This document shows, piece by piece, positions 27,268-35,994 of a stretch of 64,000 nt of DNA (positions are counted from its first letter, which is position 1; each line of letters begins with the position of its first letter). The notes beneath the pieces are model-generated. The model was not told the origin of the DNA. It saw nothing but the letters and a program-made list of their open reading frames with translations, and did not search any database. Where the stretch lies: the NCBI GenBank assembly GCA_046329495.1, contig JAXLUO010000005.1, positions 124,001 to 188,000 on the forward strand, given 5' to 3'. The position numbers were made by a program, and so were the translations under genes. The DNA comes from Bog-950 sp046329495. GTDB taxonomy: Bacteria; Bacteroidota; Bacteroidia; Chitinophagales; LD1.

Positions 27268-28449
27268 ATGGGTAAGTTCCCCGCCATTGTATTACACCGT
27301 CATAAAGCAGAAGCCGTAAAGCGCTTTCACCCCTGGATATTTTCAGGTGCTATTAAACGCGCCGATAAAGGCTTACAGAATGGAGATGTAGTAGAGGTGT
27401 TTGCAGAGGACGGCACCTACCTGGCCACCGGCCATTTTAGCAACGGCAGCATAGCCGTACGCATCTTCAGTTTTGAGCAAACCGATGATTTGAATGCCCT
27501 GTGGCTTAAGAAATTTAAAGCAGCCTATGAGGTGCGGCGTACAGCAGGTTTAACCGATGCAAAAGACACAAATGTTTATCGCCTTGTTTTTGGTGAAGGT
27601 GACGGCATGCCGGGCTTGATTATTGATTTTTACAATGGAACCGCCGTTATACAAGCCCACAGCCTGGGTATGTATAAACAGCGCCAACAATTTGCCGAAG
27701 CATTAAAGGCAGTGTACGGCAACGCACTTCAAGCCGTATACGATAAAAGCAGCAACACCTTGCATGGCGAGGAGAGTGCTACCGATGGATACCTGTATGG
27801 CAGTGCGGCCACCAACCAGGTAAGCGAACATGGGCACCTGTTTAAAGTAGACTGGGTGCTGGGGCAGAAGACCGGCTTTTTTGTTGACCAACGTGAAAAT
27901 CGCAGCCTGTTAGCGCACTATAGCACAAACCGCAAAGTGCTGAATACGTTCTGTTACTCCGGCGGATTTTCGGTTTATGCGTTGAAGGCAGGTGCTACGC
28001 TGGTGCATTCCGTAGATAGTTCAGCTAAAGCAATAGACTGGACCAACGAGAATGTGCAACTGAACTTTGGTAGTGAAGCAAAGCATCAATCGTTTACCCA
28101 GGATATTTTTGACTTTTTAAAAGCCAGCACCGAAACTTACGAGGTAATAGTGCTGGACCCACCTGCCTTTGCAAAAAACATGGGTGCAAGGCATAACGCT
28201 ATTAAAGCTTACAGCCGCTTAAACGCAGCAGCATTAAAACGTATTGCTAAAGGCGGCATTCTCTTTACCTTCTCGTGCTCGCAGGCCGTAAATCGCGAAA
28301 TGTTTGAAGGCGCGGTTGCATCGGCGGCTATCGAGGCCGGCAGAACAATACGCGTTTTGCACTACCTAACGCAACCGGCCGACCACCCCGTAAGCATCTT
28401 CCACCCGGAAGGTTTATACCTGAAAGGGTTGGTGCTGCACGTAGAGTAA
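27268..28449 (+). CDS. rlmI: Class I SAM-dependent rRNA methyltransferase, RlmI-like
   Basis: 393 residues from the ATG at 27268, close to the 396 of E. coli RlmI. The upstream in-frame ATG at 27145 adds 41 residues unlike the family. An N-terminal PUA domain (about 1-75, RFHPWIFSGAI) precedes the Rossmann methyltransferase: VLNTFCYSGGFSVYAL binds SAM, VLDPPAFAK is motif IV, and FTFSCS carries the catalytic cysteine used for C5 methylation of cytosine. The likely target is 23S rRNA C1962, by homology only. Its stop abuts the stop of the convergent RNase R gene with no gap. Confidence 0.85.
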   Translation: MGKFPAIVLHRHKAEAVKRFHPWIFSGAIKRADKGLQNGDVVEVFAEDGTYLATGHFSNGSIAVRIFSFEQTDDLNALWLKKFKAAYEVRRTAGLTDAKDTNVYRLVFGEGDGMPGLIIDFYNGTAVIQAHSLGMYKQRQQFAEALKAVYGNALQAVYDKSSNTLHGEESATDGYLYGSAATNQVSEHGHLFKVDWVLGQKTGFFVDQRENRSLLAHYSTNRKVLNTFCYSGGFSVYALKAGATLVHSVDSSAKAIDWTNENVQLNFGSEAKHQSFTQDIFDFLKASTETYEVIVLDPPAFAKNMGARHNAIKAYSRLNAAALKRIAKGGILFTFSCSQAVNREMFEGAVASAAIEAGRTIRVLHYLTQPADHPVSIFHPEGLYLKGLVLHVE

Positions 28450-30639
28450 TTAAGCTTGGGTGCGCACTAAATCCAGATCAATACGGCGCAGAATAATATC
28501 AGCCGAAAGGATCTTCACCTTAACTTTATCGCCTAACTGGTAACGCTTGCGGGTTCGGGTTCCCACCAGGCGAACGAACTTTTCTTCGAATACAAAGTCC
28601 TCCTCGCCTAACAGGTCAACACTTACCATACCTTCGCATTTGTTATCGGTCATTTCAACAAAAATGCCTTTAGGAATAACACCGGTAATAATACCATCGA
28701 ATTCCATCCCTACCTTATCCTGCAGAAACTCTATCTGTTTATACTTAATAGCATCGCGCTCGGCATCCATAGCCTTGCGTTCCATTAAGGACGAGTTTTT
28801 ACAGAGGGTTTCCAACTCATCGCGGTCAACTATGCGGTCGCTGTTGGTTAGCAGTTGATGTAACAAACGATGCACCAATACATCAGGGTAACGACGGATG
28901 GGTGATGTAAAGTGTGTATAGTGTTCCATAGCTAACCCGTAGTGACCGATATTCTCGGTGGTATAAGCAGCTTTTGCCATGCTACGGATAGCCATTGTTT
29001 CAATCACATTCTGTTCAGGTTTGCCTTCCACACGTTTTAAGAGAGCATTCAGGGTGCCCGCAATTTGCCGTGGGTCTTCAAACTTTAAACTATAACCAAA
29101 GCCGGAGGCAACTGCAGCAAACTGTTCTAATTTAGTTGTATCCGGACTATCGTGCACACGGTATACAAACGGCTTGCGATGTTTAGCTTTTCCGATGTGG
29201 CTTCCGTATTTTGCAACGGTTTCGTTGGCCAGTAACATAAAGTCCTCCACCAACAGGTGAGCGTCCTTTCTGATCTTTAAAACAATGCCGACTGGTTTAC
29301 CGGTTTCATCCAACTTAAAACGCACTTCGGCCTTCTCGAAAGCTATTGCTCCGTTTTTAAAGCGCTGCTCACGCAACTTGCGCGATACTTTTAATAATAC
29401 AGCCAACTCTTCGTGATGATCGCCTTTACCAGTTTCCAGTATCTGCTGTACTTGTTCGTAGGTAAAACGGCGATTGCTATGGATAATGGTTTTAGCAATG
29501 GTAAAGTTCTTGATATTGAATTGCTGATCGAACTCAAACAAGGTGGCAAAGGTCAATTTATCCTCGTGCGGGCGAAGCGAACAAAGCACATTCGAAAGCT
29601 TTTCGGGCAACATGGGGCAAACACGGTCGGGCAGGTAAACGCTGGTGCCACGGCGTTCAGCCTCTTTATCCAGCTCGCTGCCTTCGGGAATGTAGTGCGC
29701 AACATCGGCTATATGCACACCAATCTCGTAGTTACCATTTTCTAACACACGGAAAGAAATGGCATCATCAAAATCCTTGGCATCTTCAGGGTCAATAGTA
29801 AAGGTTAATATATTCCGGCAATCGATACGTTTAGCCACCTCCGCCGGCGATATTACATCGATTACATTTTCCAGTTCGGCATACACGCTTTTCGGGAATT
29901 CGATACTGAAGCCATTATCCATCAGAATACGCTTCATATCCAGATCGCTTGAATAGCCGGCCTTCATAATTTCCAGCACTTCGCCTAATGGGTTTTTAGT
30001 GCCGGTATTCCAGTTGGTAACGCGCACAATAACACGGTCATCGTTTTTAGCGCCGTGTAATGAATCGAGCGGAATAAAAATATCAGTATTCAATTTGCGC
30101 TCGTCGGCCACGAAAAAGGCAAAGCGTTCTAACACTTCTACCCTACCGGTAAATGTATCCTGCGAGCGTTTTACTATGCCGATAATTTCACCTTCGGGCC
30201 GGCGGCCGTGGGCAATAATGCGCACCTTTACCTGGTCGCCCTGCATGGCCGTGCGCACAAATTTTTTGGGCACAAAAACATCCTTGGCTAACCCTTCAAC
30301 ACTTATAAAAGCATCACCACTACGTGTTAGGTCAACCGTACCAAACAGATATTGTCCTCCGCCGCGCGATTTTTTTTCAGTTGCAGGTTCTTCAACATGT
30401 AGTAGGCGTATCTTGCCTTTGTTCTCTATTTGAATCACTCCTTCCCGATCTAACTCGTTAAGGGCAATTATTATTTCTTCTTGTGTAAGCTTCTTTAATA
30501 ATTTGGGGAAGATGGATTTAAGACCGGCATCCTTACCAAGCGATTTAATTACGCTTAATACTAAACCGGTATTACTACCACCACTGCGGACAGACTTCTT
30601 CTTGTCCTTCTTCTTTTCTTTTTTCTTCTTTTTCGTCAT
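28450..30639 (-). CDS. rnr: Ribonuclease R
   Basis: 729 residues. A lysine-rich N-terminus (KKKKKEKKKDKKK) precedes a winged-helix segment (about 20-75), two cold-shock OB domains, the RNB catalytic domain and a C-terminal S1 domain (about 640-725). The catalytic aspartates are in DPEDAKDFDDA, and EHYTHFTSPIRRYPD is the standard RNB signature. It degrades structured RNA 3' to 5' in the cytosol. The gene has its own promoter at 30786-30817 and a leader of about 140 nt. It is convergent with the RlmI-like gene, with no gap. Confidence 0.95.
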   Translation of the reverse strand: MTKKKKKEKKKDKKKSVRSGGSNTGLVLSVIKSLGKDAGLKSIFPKLLKKLTQEEIIIALNELDREGVIQIENKGKIRLLHVEEPATEKKSRGGGQYLFGTVDLTRSGDAFISVEGLAKDVFVPKKFVRTAMQGDQVKVRIIAHGRRPEGEIIGIVKRSQDTFTGRVEVLERFAFFVADERKLNTDIFIPLDSLHGAKNDDRVIVRVTNWNTGTKNPLGEVLEIMKAGYSSDLDMKRILMDNGFSIEFPKSVYAELENVIDVISPAEVAKRIDCRNILTFTIDPEDAKDFDDAISFRVLENGNYEIGVHIADVAHYIPEGSELDKEAERRGTSVYLPDRVCPMLPEKLSNVLCSLRPHEDKLTFATLFEFDQQFNIKNFTIAKTIIHSNRRFTYEQVQQILETGKGDHHEELAVLLKVSRKLREQRFKNGAIAFEKAEVRFKLDETGKPVGIVLKIRKDAHLLVEDFMLLANETVAKYGSHIGKAKHRKPFVYRVHDSPDTTKLEQFAAVASGFGYSLKFEDPRQIAGTLNALLKRVEGKPEQNVIETMAIRSMAKAAYTTENIGHYGLAMEHYTHFTSPIRRYPDVLVHRLLHQLLTNSDRIVDRDELETLCKNSSLMERKAMDAERDAIKYKQIEFLQDKVGMEFDGIITGVIPKGIFVEMTDNKCEGMVSVDLLGEEDFVFEEKFVRLVGTRTRKRYQLGDKVKVKILSADIILRRIDLDLVRTQA

Positions 30640-30785
30640 AAAACTTAAATAAATACAATGTTGTTATCCGCTTGTCTTCGGTTACGTTGTTATTGCTGAT
30701 AACGGACGGCTAATGAACTTTGCTAGCCTAACTGGAGGAAAGTTACTATTAAATGCGTGAAGACAATTATCGCATTTGTATGATG

Positions 30786-30817
30786 CAAAAGTAAAAGAAG
30801 TAATTGAATAAAACAAA
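30786..30817 (-). promoter_or_regulatory. Bacteroidota-type promoter for rnr
   Basis: On the minus strand TTTG (30817-30814), a 20-nt spacer, then TACTTTTG (30793-30786). Both boxes match the Bacteroidota consensus. It sits in the gap after cysQ, so rnr need not depend on the sugar operon. The leader from about 30780 to 30640 contains GTTATC/GATAAC inverted repeats that could fold. Confidence 0.5.
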
Positions 30818-30824
30818 TAGCCCC

Positions 30825-31610
30825 CTATTCCACAATGAAAAACGGATTCAATAAGTCGGGCTTGTTATATGTAAGTTCGGTGCCTGTTTGGGCATTATTA
30901 ACGCTTCGGCCTGCATACAGAGCCACAGCATGAGCGGCCCCCGTATCCCATTCCATGGTAGGGCCAAAGCGGGGATATACATCGGCCTTACCTTCGGCAA
31001 CCATACAAAATTTCAGCGAACTGCCTTTCGATACAAAATCAACTTCCTTTCCTTGTTCTTTCAACTTCTCTACAAAAGCCAAGGTTTCATCGGTAAGGTG
31101 CGAACGGCTGCCTACAACCTTTACCTTTTGTAATGTAGAATAATGTGGCTGTGCGATAATTTGTACAAAAGGCCCGCCCCTATCCGAAACAAAAGAACCT
31201 ATACCTTTAGCGCCAAAGCAGGTATAATTTAAAACAGGTGCATATACCACCCCTAACACAGGTTGGCCATTTTCAATAAGTGCAATGTTTACGGTAAAAT
31301 CTCCATTGCGCTTTATAAATTCCTTGGTACCATCAAGCGGATCTACCAGCCAGAAACGGGTCCAGTTTTTTCGCTCATCGTAAGGCACCAATTTGTTTTC
31401 CTCGGATATAACAGGGATAGCAGGCCAATTAGCCTGCAAGCCCTCCATAATTACTGCATTGCTGCATTTATCGGCCTCGGTAAGCGGACTCTTATCATCC
31501 TTTAATTCAACATCAAAGGGTCTGTTATAAACGTCTAAAATTGCTTCGCCCGCCTGTTTAGCAATAGCAATAAGCAAATCAATTTGAATGTCGTTGTATT
31601 GATAACTCAT
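30825..31610 (-). CDS. cysQ: 3'(2'),5'-bisphosphate nucleotidase (CysQ-like)
   Basis: 261 residues. The inositol-monophosphatase-fold signatures are clear: WLVDPLDGTKEF with the Mg2+-binding aspartates, SEENKL upstream and MEWDTGAAHAVAL near the C-terminus. It hydrolyses 3'-phosphoadenosine 5'-phosphate to AMP, recycling the by-product of sulfotransferases and PAPS reductase. The start at 31610 is chosen because its ATG overlaps the rfbD TGA (ATGA), whereas the ATG at 31625 lies inside rfbD. It is the last gene of the sugar operon, so translation is coupled to RfbD. Confidence 0.9.
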   Translation of the reverse strand: MSYQYNDIQIDLLIAIAKQAGEAILDVYNRPFDVELKDDKSPLTEADKCSNAVIMEGLQANWPAIPVISEENKLVPYDERKNWTRFWLVDPLDGTKEFIKRNGDFTVNIALIENGQPVLGVVYAPVLNYTCFGAKGIGSFVSDRGGPFVQIIAQPHYSTLQKVKVVGSRSHLTDETLAFVEKLKEQGKEVDFVSKGSSLKFCMVAEGKADVYPRFGPTMEWDTGAAHAVALYAGRSVNNAQTGTELTYNKPDLLNPFFIVE

Positions 31611-32458
31611 AATAATTGCATACAAGCCTTAAGGCTATCGCGCCAATAAGGAATTTCAATTTGAAAGGTTTCTTTCACTTTGGCTTTGTTCAATACACTG
31701 TATAACGGCCGGGTTGCCGGTGTAGGGTACTGACTGGTAAGTATAGGATTGATTTTTGTTTTTAACCCGGCGTTATCGCGGATGGCAATAGCGAAATCGT
31801 ACCAACTGCATACACCTTCGTTACTGAAGTTGTAGACACCCGGTTGCCAATTTTTTTCATAAATCAACTGTAAAATAAAGGCGGCCAGATCGCGGGCATA
31901 AGTAGGCGTACCTACCTGATCGTAAATTACGTTTAACGATTCACGCTCTTTGCATAAACGCAATATGGTTTTTACAAAGTTGTTGCCAAAGGATGAATAC
32001 ACCCATGAGGTGCGGAATATAATAGCAGTAGGATTAACAGCGGCAATTTGCTCCTCTCCTTTCAACTTACTAGCACCGTATACCGAGATTGGATTTGGCT
32101 TATCTATTTCGAGTAAAGGACGACCAATAGTGCCGTCAAAAACAAAGTCGGTACTGATGTGTAAGAACTTAGCTCCGGCATTACGACAGGCTTCTGCCAG
32201 GTTAGCTGCGCCCTGCGCATTAATACTATAGGCTTTATCCTTTTCGCTTTCGGCCTTGTCGACAGCTGTATAAGCAGCACAGTTAATTATATAGGCATAG
32301 CCTCCGGAGCTAACAACCTTGTCGACCTCAACCGGATTGGCTATATCCAGTCCCTGTCTATCTAAAAACTGAATGGCATGATCTTCTCTCAAAGAAGAAA
32401 GGAAATTTAATTCAGAACCCAGTTGACCGTGGGCGCCGGTAACAAGTATTCTGCTCAT
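31607..32458 (-). CDS. rfbD: dTDP-4-dehydrorhamnose reductase
   Basis: 283 residues. N-terminal Rossmann motif VTGAHGQLGSEL, STDFVFDG with the catalytic threonine, and YGASKLKGEE with the Tyr/Lys pair. It performs the last step of dTDP-L-rhamnose synthesis, an NADPH-dependent reduction. It starts 2 nt after rfbC and couples to cysQ downstream. RfbB and RfbC are in the same operon, but RfbA is not in the window. Confidence 0.93.
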   Translation of the reverse strand: MSRILVTGAHGQLGSELNFLSSLREDHAIQFLDRQGLDIANPVEVDKVVSSGGYAYIINCAAYTAVDKAESEKDKAYSINAQGAANLAEACRNAGAKFLHISTDFVFDGTIGRPLLEIDKPNPISVYGASKLKGEEQIAAVNPTAIIFRTSWVYSSFGNNFVKTILRLCKERESLNVIYDQVGTPTYARDLAAFILQLIYEKNWQPGVYNFSNEGVCSWYDFAIAIRDNAGLKTKINPILTSQYPTPATRPLYSVLNKAKVKETFQIEIPYWRDSLKACMQLL

Positions 32459-32460
32459 GC

Positions 32461-33015
32461 TTAAAATTCAAAATTATTCAGGCAGTTACTAAACGCAGGT
32501 AAAATTTTGTCTTTATCTGAAACCAGCACTTCCTCAGGCTTTAACATCCAGTCTATGCCCAGTTCAGCATCCGAAAACAAAATACCTCCTTCGCTCTCTT
32601 TCGAATAAAAGTTATCGCATTTATATTGAAAAATGCACGATTCACTTAAAACGGCAAAACCATGCGCAAATCCTCGTGGTATGTAAAGCTGTTTTTTATT
32701 TTCTGCACTCAGCTCCAGGGCATAGTGTTTACCAAAAGTTGGTGAACCTTTACGGATATCAACCGCTACATCCAACACCGCGCCTTCCACCACGCGCACC
32801 AATTTTGCCTGGGCCATTGGATTTAACTGATAGTGTAATCCACGCAATACACCGCGCGAACTACGCGATTCGTTATCCTGCACAAATTCCGATGTAATAC
32901 CTGCTTCGGCAAAAACCTGTTTATTAAAGCTTTCGAAAAAATACCCCCGGGCATCGGCAAAAACACGTGGTTCAAATACTTTTAAGCCCTCAAATCCTGT
33001 TTCAATAAATGGCAT
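32461..33015 (-). CDS. rfbC: dTDP-4-dehydrorhamnose 3,5-epimerase
   Basis: 184 residues, the standard size of this cupin-fold enzyme. Signatures visible are SRGVLRGLHYQ with the catalytic histidine, VVEGAVLDVAVDIRKGSPTF, and IPRGFAHGFAVL. It double-epimerises dTDP-4-keto-6-deoxyglucose for rhamnose synthesis. It is followed 2 nt later by rfbD and preceded by the PHP phosphatase. Confidence 0.95.
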   Translation of the reverse strand: MPFIETGFEGLKVFEPRVFADARGYFFESFNKQVFAEAGITSEFVQDNESRSSRGVLRGLHYQLNPMAQAKLVRVVEGAVLDVAVDIRKGSPTFGKHYALELSAENKKQLYIPRGFAHGFAVLSESCIFQYKCDNFYSKESEGGILFSDAELGIDWMLKPEEVLVSDKDKILPAFSNCLNNFEF

Positions 33016-33042
33016 AGTTAACTACTGCTTAATTCTTTTAAT

Positions 33043-33804
33043 TTATACTAGAGTTCTGTTACCCAGTTTTTCGTAGGTTAAGATCTTCTCTACATATTTC
33101 AACTTCAGGCAATCGCGCAACGATTCAAATTGTGCCACTTTATGCAAATCCGTACCCACAAAATTTACCAGCTTTTCATCAATCATCTTCTCCGCGGCCT
33201 GCTTAGCCCCTTTGCCATATTTACCTAACAACGAACCAAGATTTATCTGAAAATGTACGTTTCGGTCTTTTAGCGCATAGTAGGTTTCAAAACCGCTCTC
33301 GTAGTAATAAGGGTAACGCTCAGGATGTGCCAGCAATACTCTGTAATTTGCTAACTGCAGTTTATAGATCAACTCAAAAACCATGTTTTGCTTTTGCAAA
33401 TAGCTGAATTCCACCAACACATAGTTTTTGCCGAAGGTCAGCAAATCATTCTGCTCAATCTTATCGTACATCGATCCATCGGCATAATATTCGGCAATGG
33501 CATCAAATCCAATATCAATTCCCTGTTGGGCAATTTCTGCCCTCACAGCATCCCTGCCGCTGATAATCGTTTCAGTAGTATTATTATAACCATCGGTAAC
33601 AACATGCGGGGAAGTAATGATCTTTTTAAATCCCAGGGCCTTAAACTGTCTTAGCATCTCAATGGTAGTAGCCATATCCGGCGAACCGTCATCAATGCCC
33701 GGTATCAGGTGCGAATGGATATCCGCCCCCATAAGACTATAGTCGCTGAGATTGGAAGGAGTCTCTTTTTTACCCCCGAAAAGTTCAGATAACTTATTAA
33801 ACAC
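33043..33804 (-). CDS. CpsB/CapC-type PHP tyrosine-protein phosphatase
   Basis: 253 residues. The PHP metal motif DIHSHLIPGIDDGSPD is at about 28-43, TSPH with a metal histidine follows, then LLAHPERY and a late FVGTDLH. CpsB/YwqE enzymes are Mn-dependent phosphatases that act on the C-terminal tyrosines of capsule-assembly BY-kinases. No BY-kinase or Wza-type exporter is in the window, so the partner must be elsewhere. A strong hairpin separates it from the preceding epimerase gene in the operon. Confidence 0.88.
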   Translation of the reverse strand: MFNKLSELFGGKKETPSNLSDYSLMGADIHSHLIPGIDDGSPDMATTIEMLRQFKALGFKKIITSPHVVTDGYNNTTETIISGRDAVRAEIAQQGIDIGFDAIAEYYADGSMYDKIEQNDLLTFGKNYVLVEFSYLQKQNMVFELIYKLQLANYRVLLAHPERYPYYYESGFETYYALKDRNVHFQINLGSLLGKYGKGAKQAAEKMIDEKLVNFVGTDLHKVAQFESLRDCLKLKYVEKILTYEKLGNRTLV

Positions 33805-33825
33805 AAACTAATTTGCGTGTAAGAT

Positions 33826-33846
33826 AATGCTTTGCAACAAAGCATT
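33826..33846 (-). other. Intercistronic hairpin inside the nucleotide-sugar operon
   Basis: AATGCTTTG (33826-33834) and CAAAGCATT (33838-33846) form a perfect 9-bp stem with a 3-nt loop, touching the stop codon of the upstream epimerase gene. No good T-run follows on the minus strand (TCTTACACGC), so it looks more like a partial terminator or an mRNA processing/stability element than a full terminator. Confidence 0.6.
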
Positions 33847-34839
33847 TTAGTTCTTATAGAGCTGTTTAAAGTAGCTTACTGTTATTTCAAGCCCTTTATT
33901 GAAGTTAAAGGCAGGATTGTAGCCTAACAATTGCTGAGCCTTGCTAATATCGGCCAACGAATTTCGGATATCGCCCTGCCGAGCCTCGCGGTACGTAGCT
34001 GCATGATCGCTGTTTAAAAGTGCCTGAATGTTAGCATACAATTGCTTTACTGAAAAATTAGCTCCCACTGCTATATTATAGACCTGGCCATAAGCAGCTT
34101 CGTTTTCGCAAAGCATGGCTTTCACATTAGCTTGCACCGCATTTTCTACAAAGGTAAAATCGCGGGTTTGTTCGCCGTCGCCATCAATATAAACCGTTTC
34201 GCGGCTTAAGATTTTAGAAACAAACAAAGGGATTACCGCTGCATACATACCGTTAGGATCCTGCCTGGGACCAAAAATATTGAAGTAACGCATGCCGATG
34301 ATTCGCATACCATAGGTTGTCCCAAACACGGAGGCATATAATTCGTTAGCGTATTTGCTAACCGCATAGGGAGAAAGCTGCTTCCCTATGCGCCCCTCTA
34401 TCTTGGGTAAAGAAGGTTCATCTCCATAAACCGAGGATGAAGAGGCATAAACAAAGCGCTTAACGCCGGCATCTTTTGCGGCAGTTAGCATATTTACAAA
34501 ACCACCAACGTTCACATCATTGGTATTCCATGGTTCTTTGATTGAGCGGGGTACCGAGCCCAGGGCTGCCTGGTGCGAAACATAATCTATTCCCTCACAG
34601 GCCTTCCGGCAGGTGGCCAGATCGCGGATATCACCTTCTAAAAACTCAAAGGCCGGATTGGCCCTGAACATTTCGAGGTTTTGAAGATTACCGGTAGCCA
34701 AACTATCGAATACACGGACTTTGCGGGCGCCAAACTTTAACAGGTATTCCACCAGGTTTGAACCTATAAAACCTGCTCCGCCGGTAACCAAAAAACTTGC
34801 GGCAGAAATATCGTGCTGATGGTATTTAATATCGAACAT
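33847..34839 (-). CDS. NAD-dependent sugar-nucleotide epimerase, WbpP/TviC-like (UDP-GlcNAc 4-epimerase type)
   Basis: 330 residues. Extended SDR: VTGGAGFIGSNLVEYLL for NAD, ASSSSVYGD, and SPYAVSKYANELY with the catalytic Tyr/Lys pair. The 15-20 residues before the Rossmann motif and the PRQDPNGMYAAVIP segment are typical of the WbpP/TviC group, which interconverts UDP-GlcNAc/GalNAc or their uronic acids. With the adjacent TviB-like dehydrogenase it could make UDP-GalNAcA. The precise substrate cannot be fixed by eye; a plain UDP-glucose 4-epimerase is the alternative. Confidence 0.82.
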   Translation of the reverse strand: MFDIKYHQHDISAASFLVTGGAGFIGSNLVEYLLKFGARKVRVFDSLATGNLQNLEMFRANPAFEFLEGDIRDLATCRKACEGIDYVSHQAALGSVPRSIKEPWNTNDVNVGGFVNMLTAAKDAGVKRFVYASSSSVYGDEPSLPKIEGRIGKQLSPYAVSKYANELYASVFGTTYGMRIIGMRYFNIFGPRQDPNGMYAAVIPLFVSKILSRETVYIDGDGEQTRDFTFVENAVQANVKAMLCENEAAYGQVYNIAVGANFSVKQLYANIQALLNSDHAATYREARQGDIRNSLADISKAQQLLGYNPAFNFNKGLEITVSYFKQLYKN

Positions 34840-34898
34840 AAGTTATTAAAGCAGGCTTATCATTCAACTGCGGTTACGAATATAACAACCTGCGAAAA

Positions 34899-35966
34899 TT
34901 AACGCGAGGCATACTGTTGCTCATAGTATTTCTGGTAAGCACCGCTGGTAACATGGGTTAGCCATTCTTCGTTCGCTAAATACCAGTCTACAGTCTTTTC
35001 AAGGCCCTCTTCAAAGGTTACAGAAGGACTCCAGCCCAGGTTTTTGTTCAGCTTCGATGCATCAATAGCATATCTTCTGTCGTGGCCCGGACGATCCTTC
35101 ACGTAAGTAATCAGCTTTTCCGATTCGCCCTCCGCTCTACCCAGTTTGCGGTCCATAATGCGGCACATCAATCGGATAAGTTCAATATTCTGCCATTCAT
35201 TAAAGCCGCCTATATTATAGGTTTCGCCCAGTTCACCTTTATGCATAATAGTATCGATGGCTCGTGCATGGTCTACAACCCACAACCAATCGCGGGTATA
35301 CTTGCCATCACCATAAACAGGCAGAGGTTTGTTGTTCTTAATATTATGTATAAACAGCGGAATCAACTTCTCAGGAAACTGGTGCGATCCGTAGTTGTTA
35401 GAACAATTTGAAATAACAACAGGCAGATTATACGTATTAAAATACGCACGCACAAAGTGGTCGCTACTGGCTTTTGATGCACTATAAGGCGATTGCGGAT
35501 CGTAAGGAGTTGTCTCTAAAAAGAAACCGGTTTCACCCAATGAACCATAAACCTCATCGGTTGATACGTGATAGAAGATCCGGTCTTTACGCAAAGGCTT
35601 ATCCTTACTGCATTCCCACGTTTTCTTAGCTGCATTCAGCAAATTAACTGTGCCGATAACATTGGTAGTTACAAACTCAAGCGGATTAGAAATAGAACGG
35701 TCTACATGGCTCTCAGCAGCTAAATGAACAACTGCCAGAAATTTGTGTTCCTCAAAAAGCGCATTTATAAAGGAAGCATCTGTAATGTCGCCTTTCACAA
35801 ACTTGTAATTAGCCTTGCCTTCTACGTCCTTCAAGTTCTCCAGATTACCTGCATACGTAAGTTTATCGAGGTTGTAAACCTCGTAATCGGGATAGTTATT
35901 TACAAAAAGGCGCACCACATGCGAGCCGATAAATCCGGCACCGCCGGTAACAAGTATTTTTTTCAT
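34899..35966 (-). CDS. rfbB: dTDP-glucose 4,6-dehydratase
   Basis: 355 residues. VTGGAGFIGSHVVRLF, the STDEVYG catalytic loop with Asp/Glu, and YSASKASSDHFV with the Tyr/Lys pair; later NCSNNYG and YGDGKYTRDWLWV are RfbB signatures. It converts dTDP-glucose to dTDP-4-keto-6-deoxyglucose. RfbC and RfbD lie downstream in the same operon, separated from RfbB by the epimerase and phosphatase genes. The dTDP-glucose-forming RfbA is absent here. Confidence 0.95.
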   Translation of the reverse strand: MKKILVTGGAGFIGSHVVRLFVNNYPDYEVYNLDKLTYAGNLENLKDVEGKANYKFVKGDITDASFINALFEEHKFLAVVHLAAESHVDRSISNPLEFVTTNVIGTVNLLNAAKKTWECSKDKPLRKDRIFYHVSTDEVYGSLGETGFFLETTPYDPQSPYSASKASSDHFVRAYFNTYNLPVVISNCSNNYGSHQFPEKLIPLFIHNIKNNKPLPVYGDGKYTRDWLWVVDHARAIDTIMHKGELGETYNIGGFNEWQNIELIRLMCRIMDRKLGRAEGESEKLITYVKDRPGHDRRYAIDASKLNKNLGWSPSVTFEEGLEKTVDWYLANEEWLTHVTSGAYQKYYEQQYASR

Positions 35967-35994
35967 GCTTTTTTTGATGGCTGTATCTAATATT

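Noticed and set aside
33826..33846. Full terminator splitting the sugar operon
   Set aside because: The stem is strong but no T-run follows on the minus strand, so I kept it as a hairpin only.
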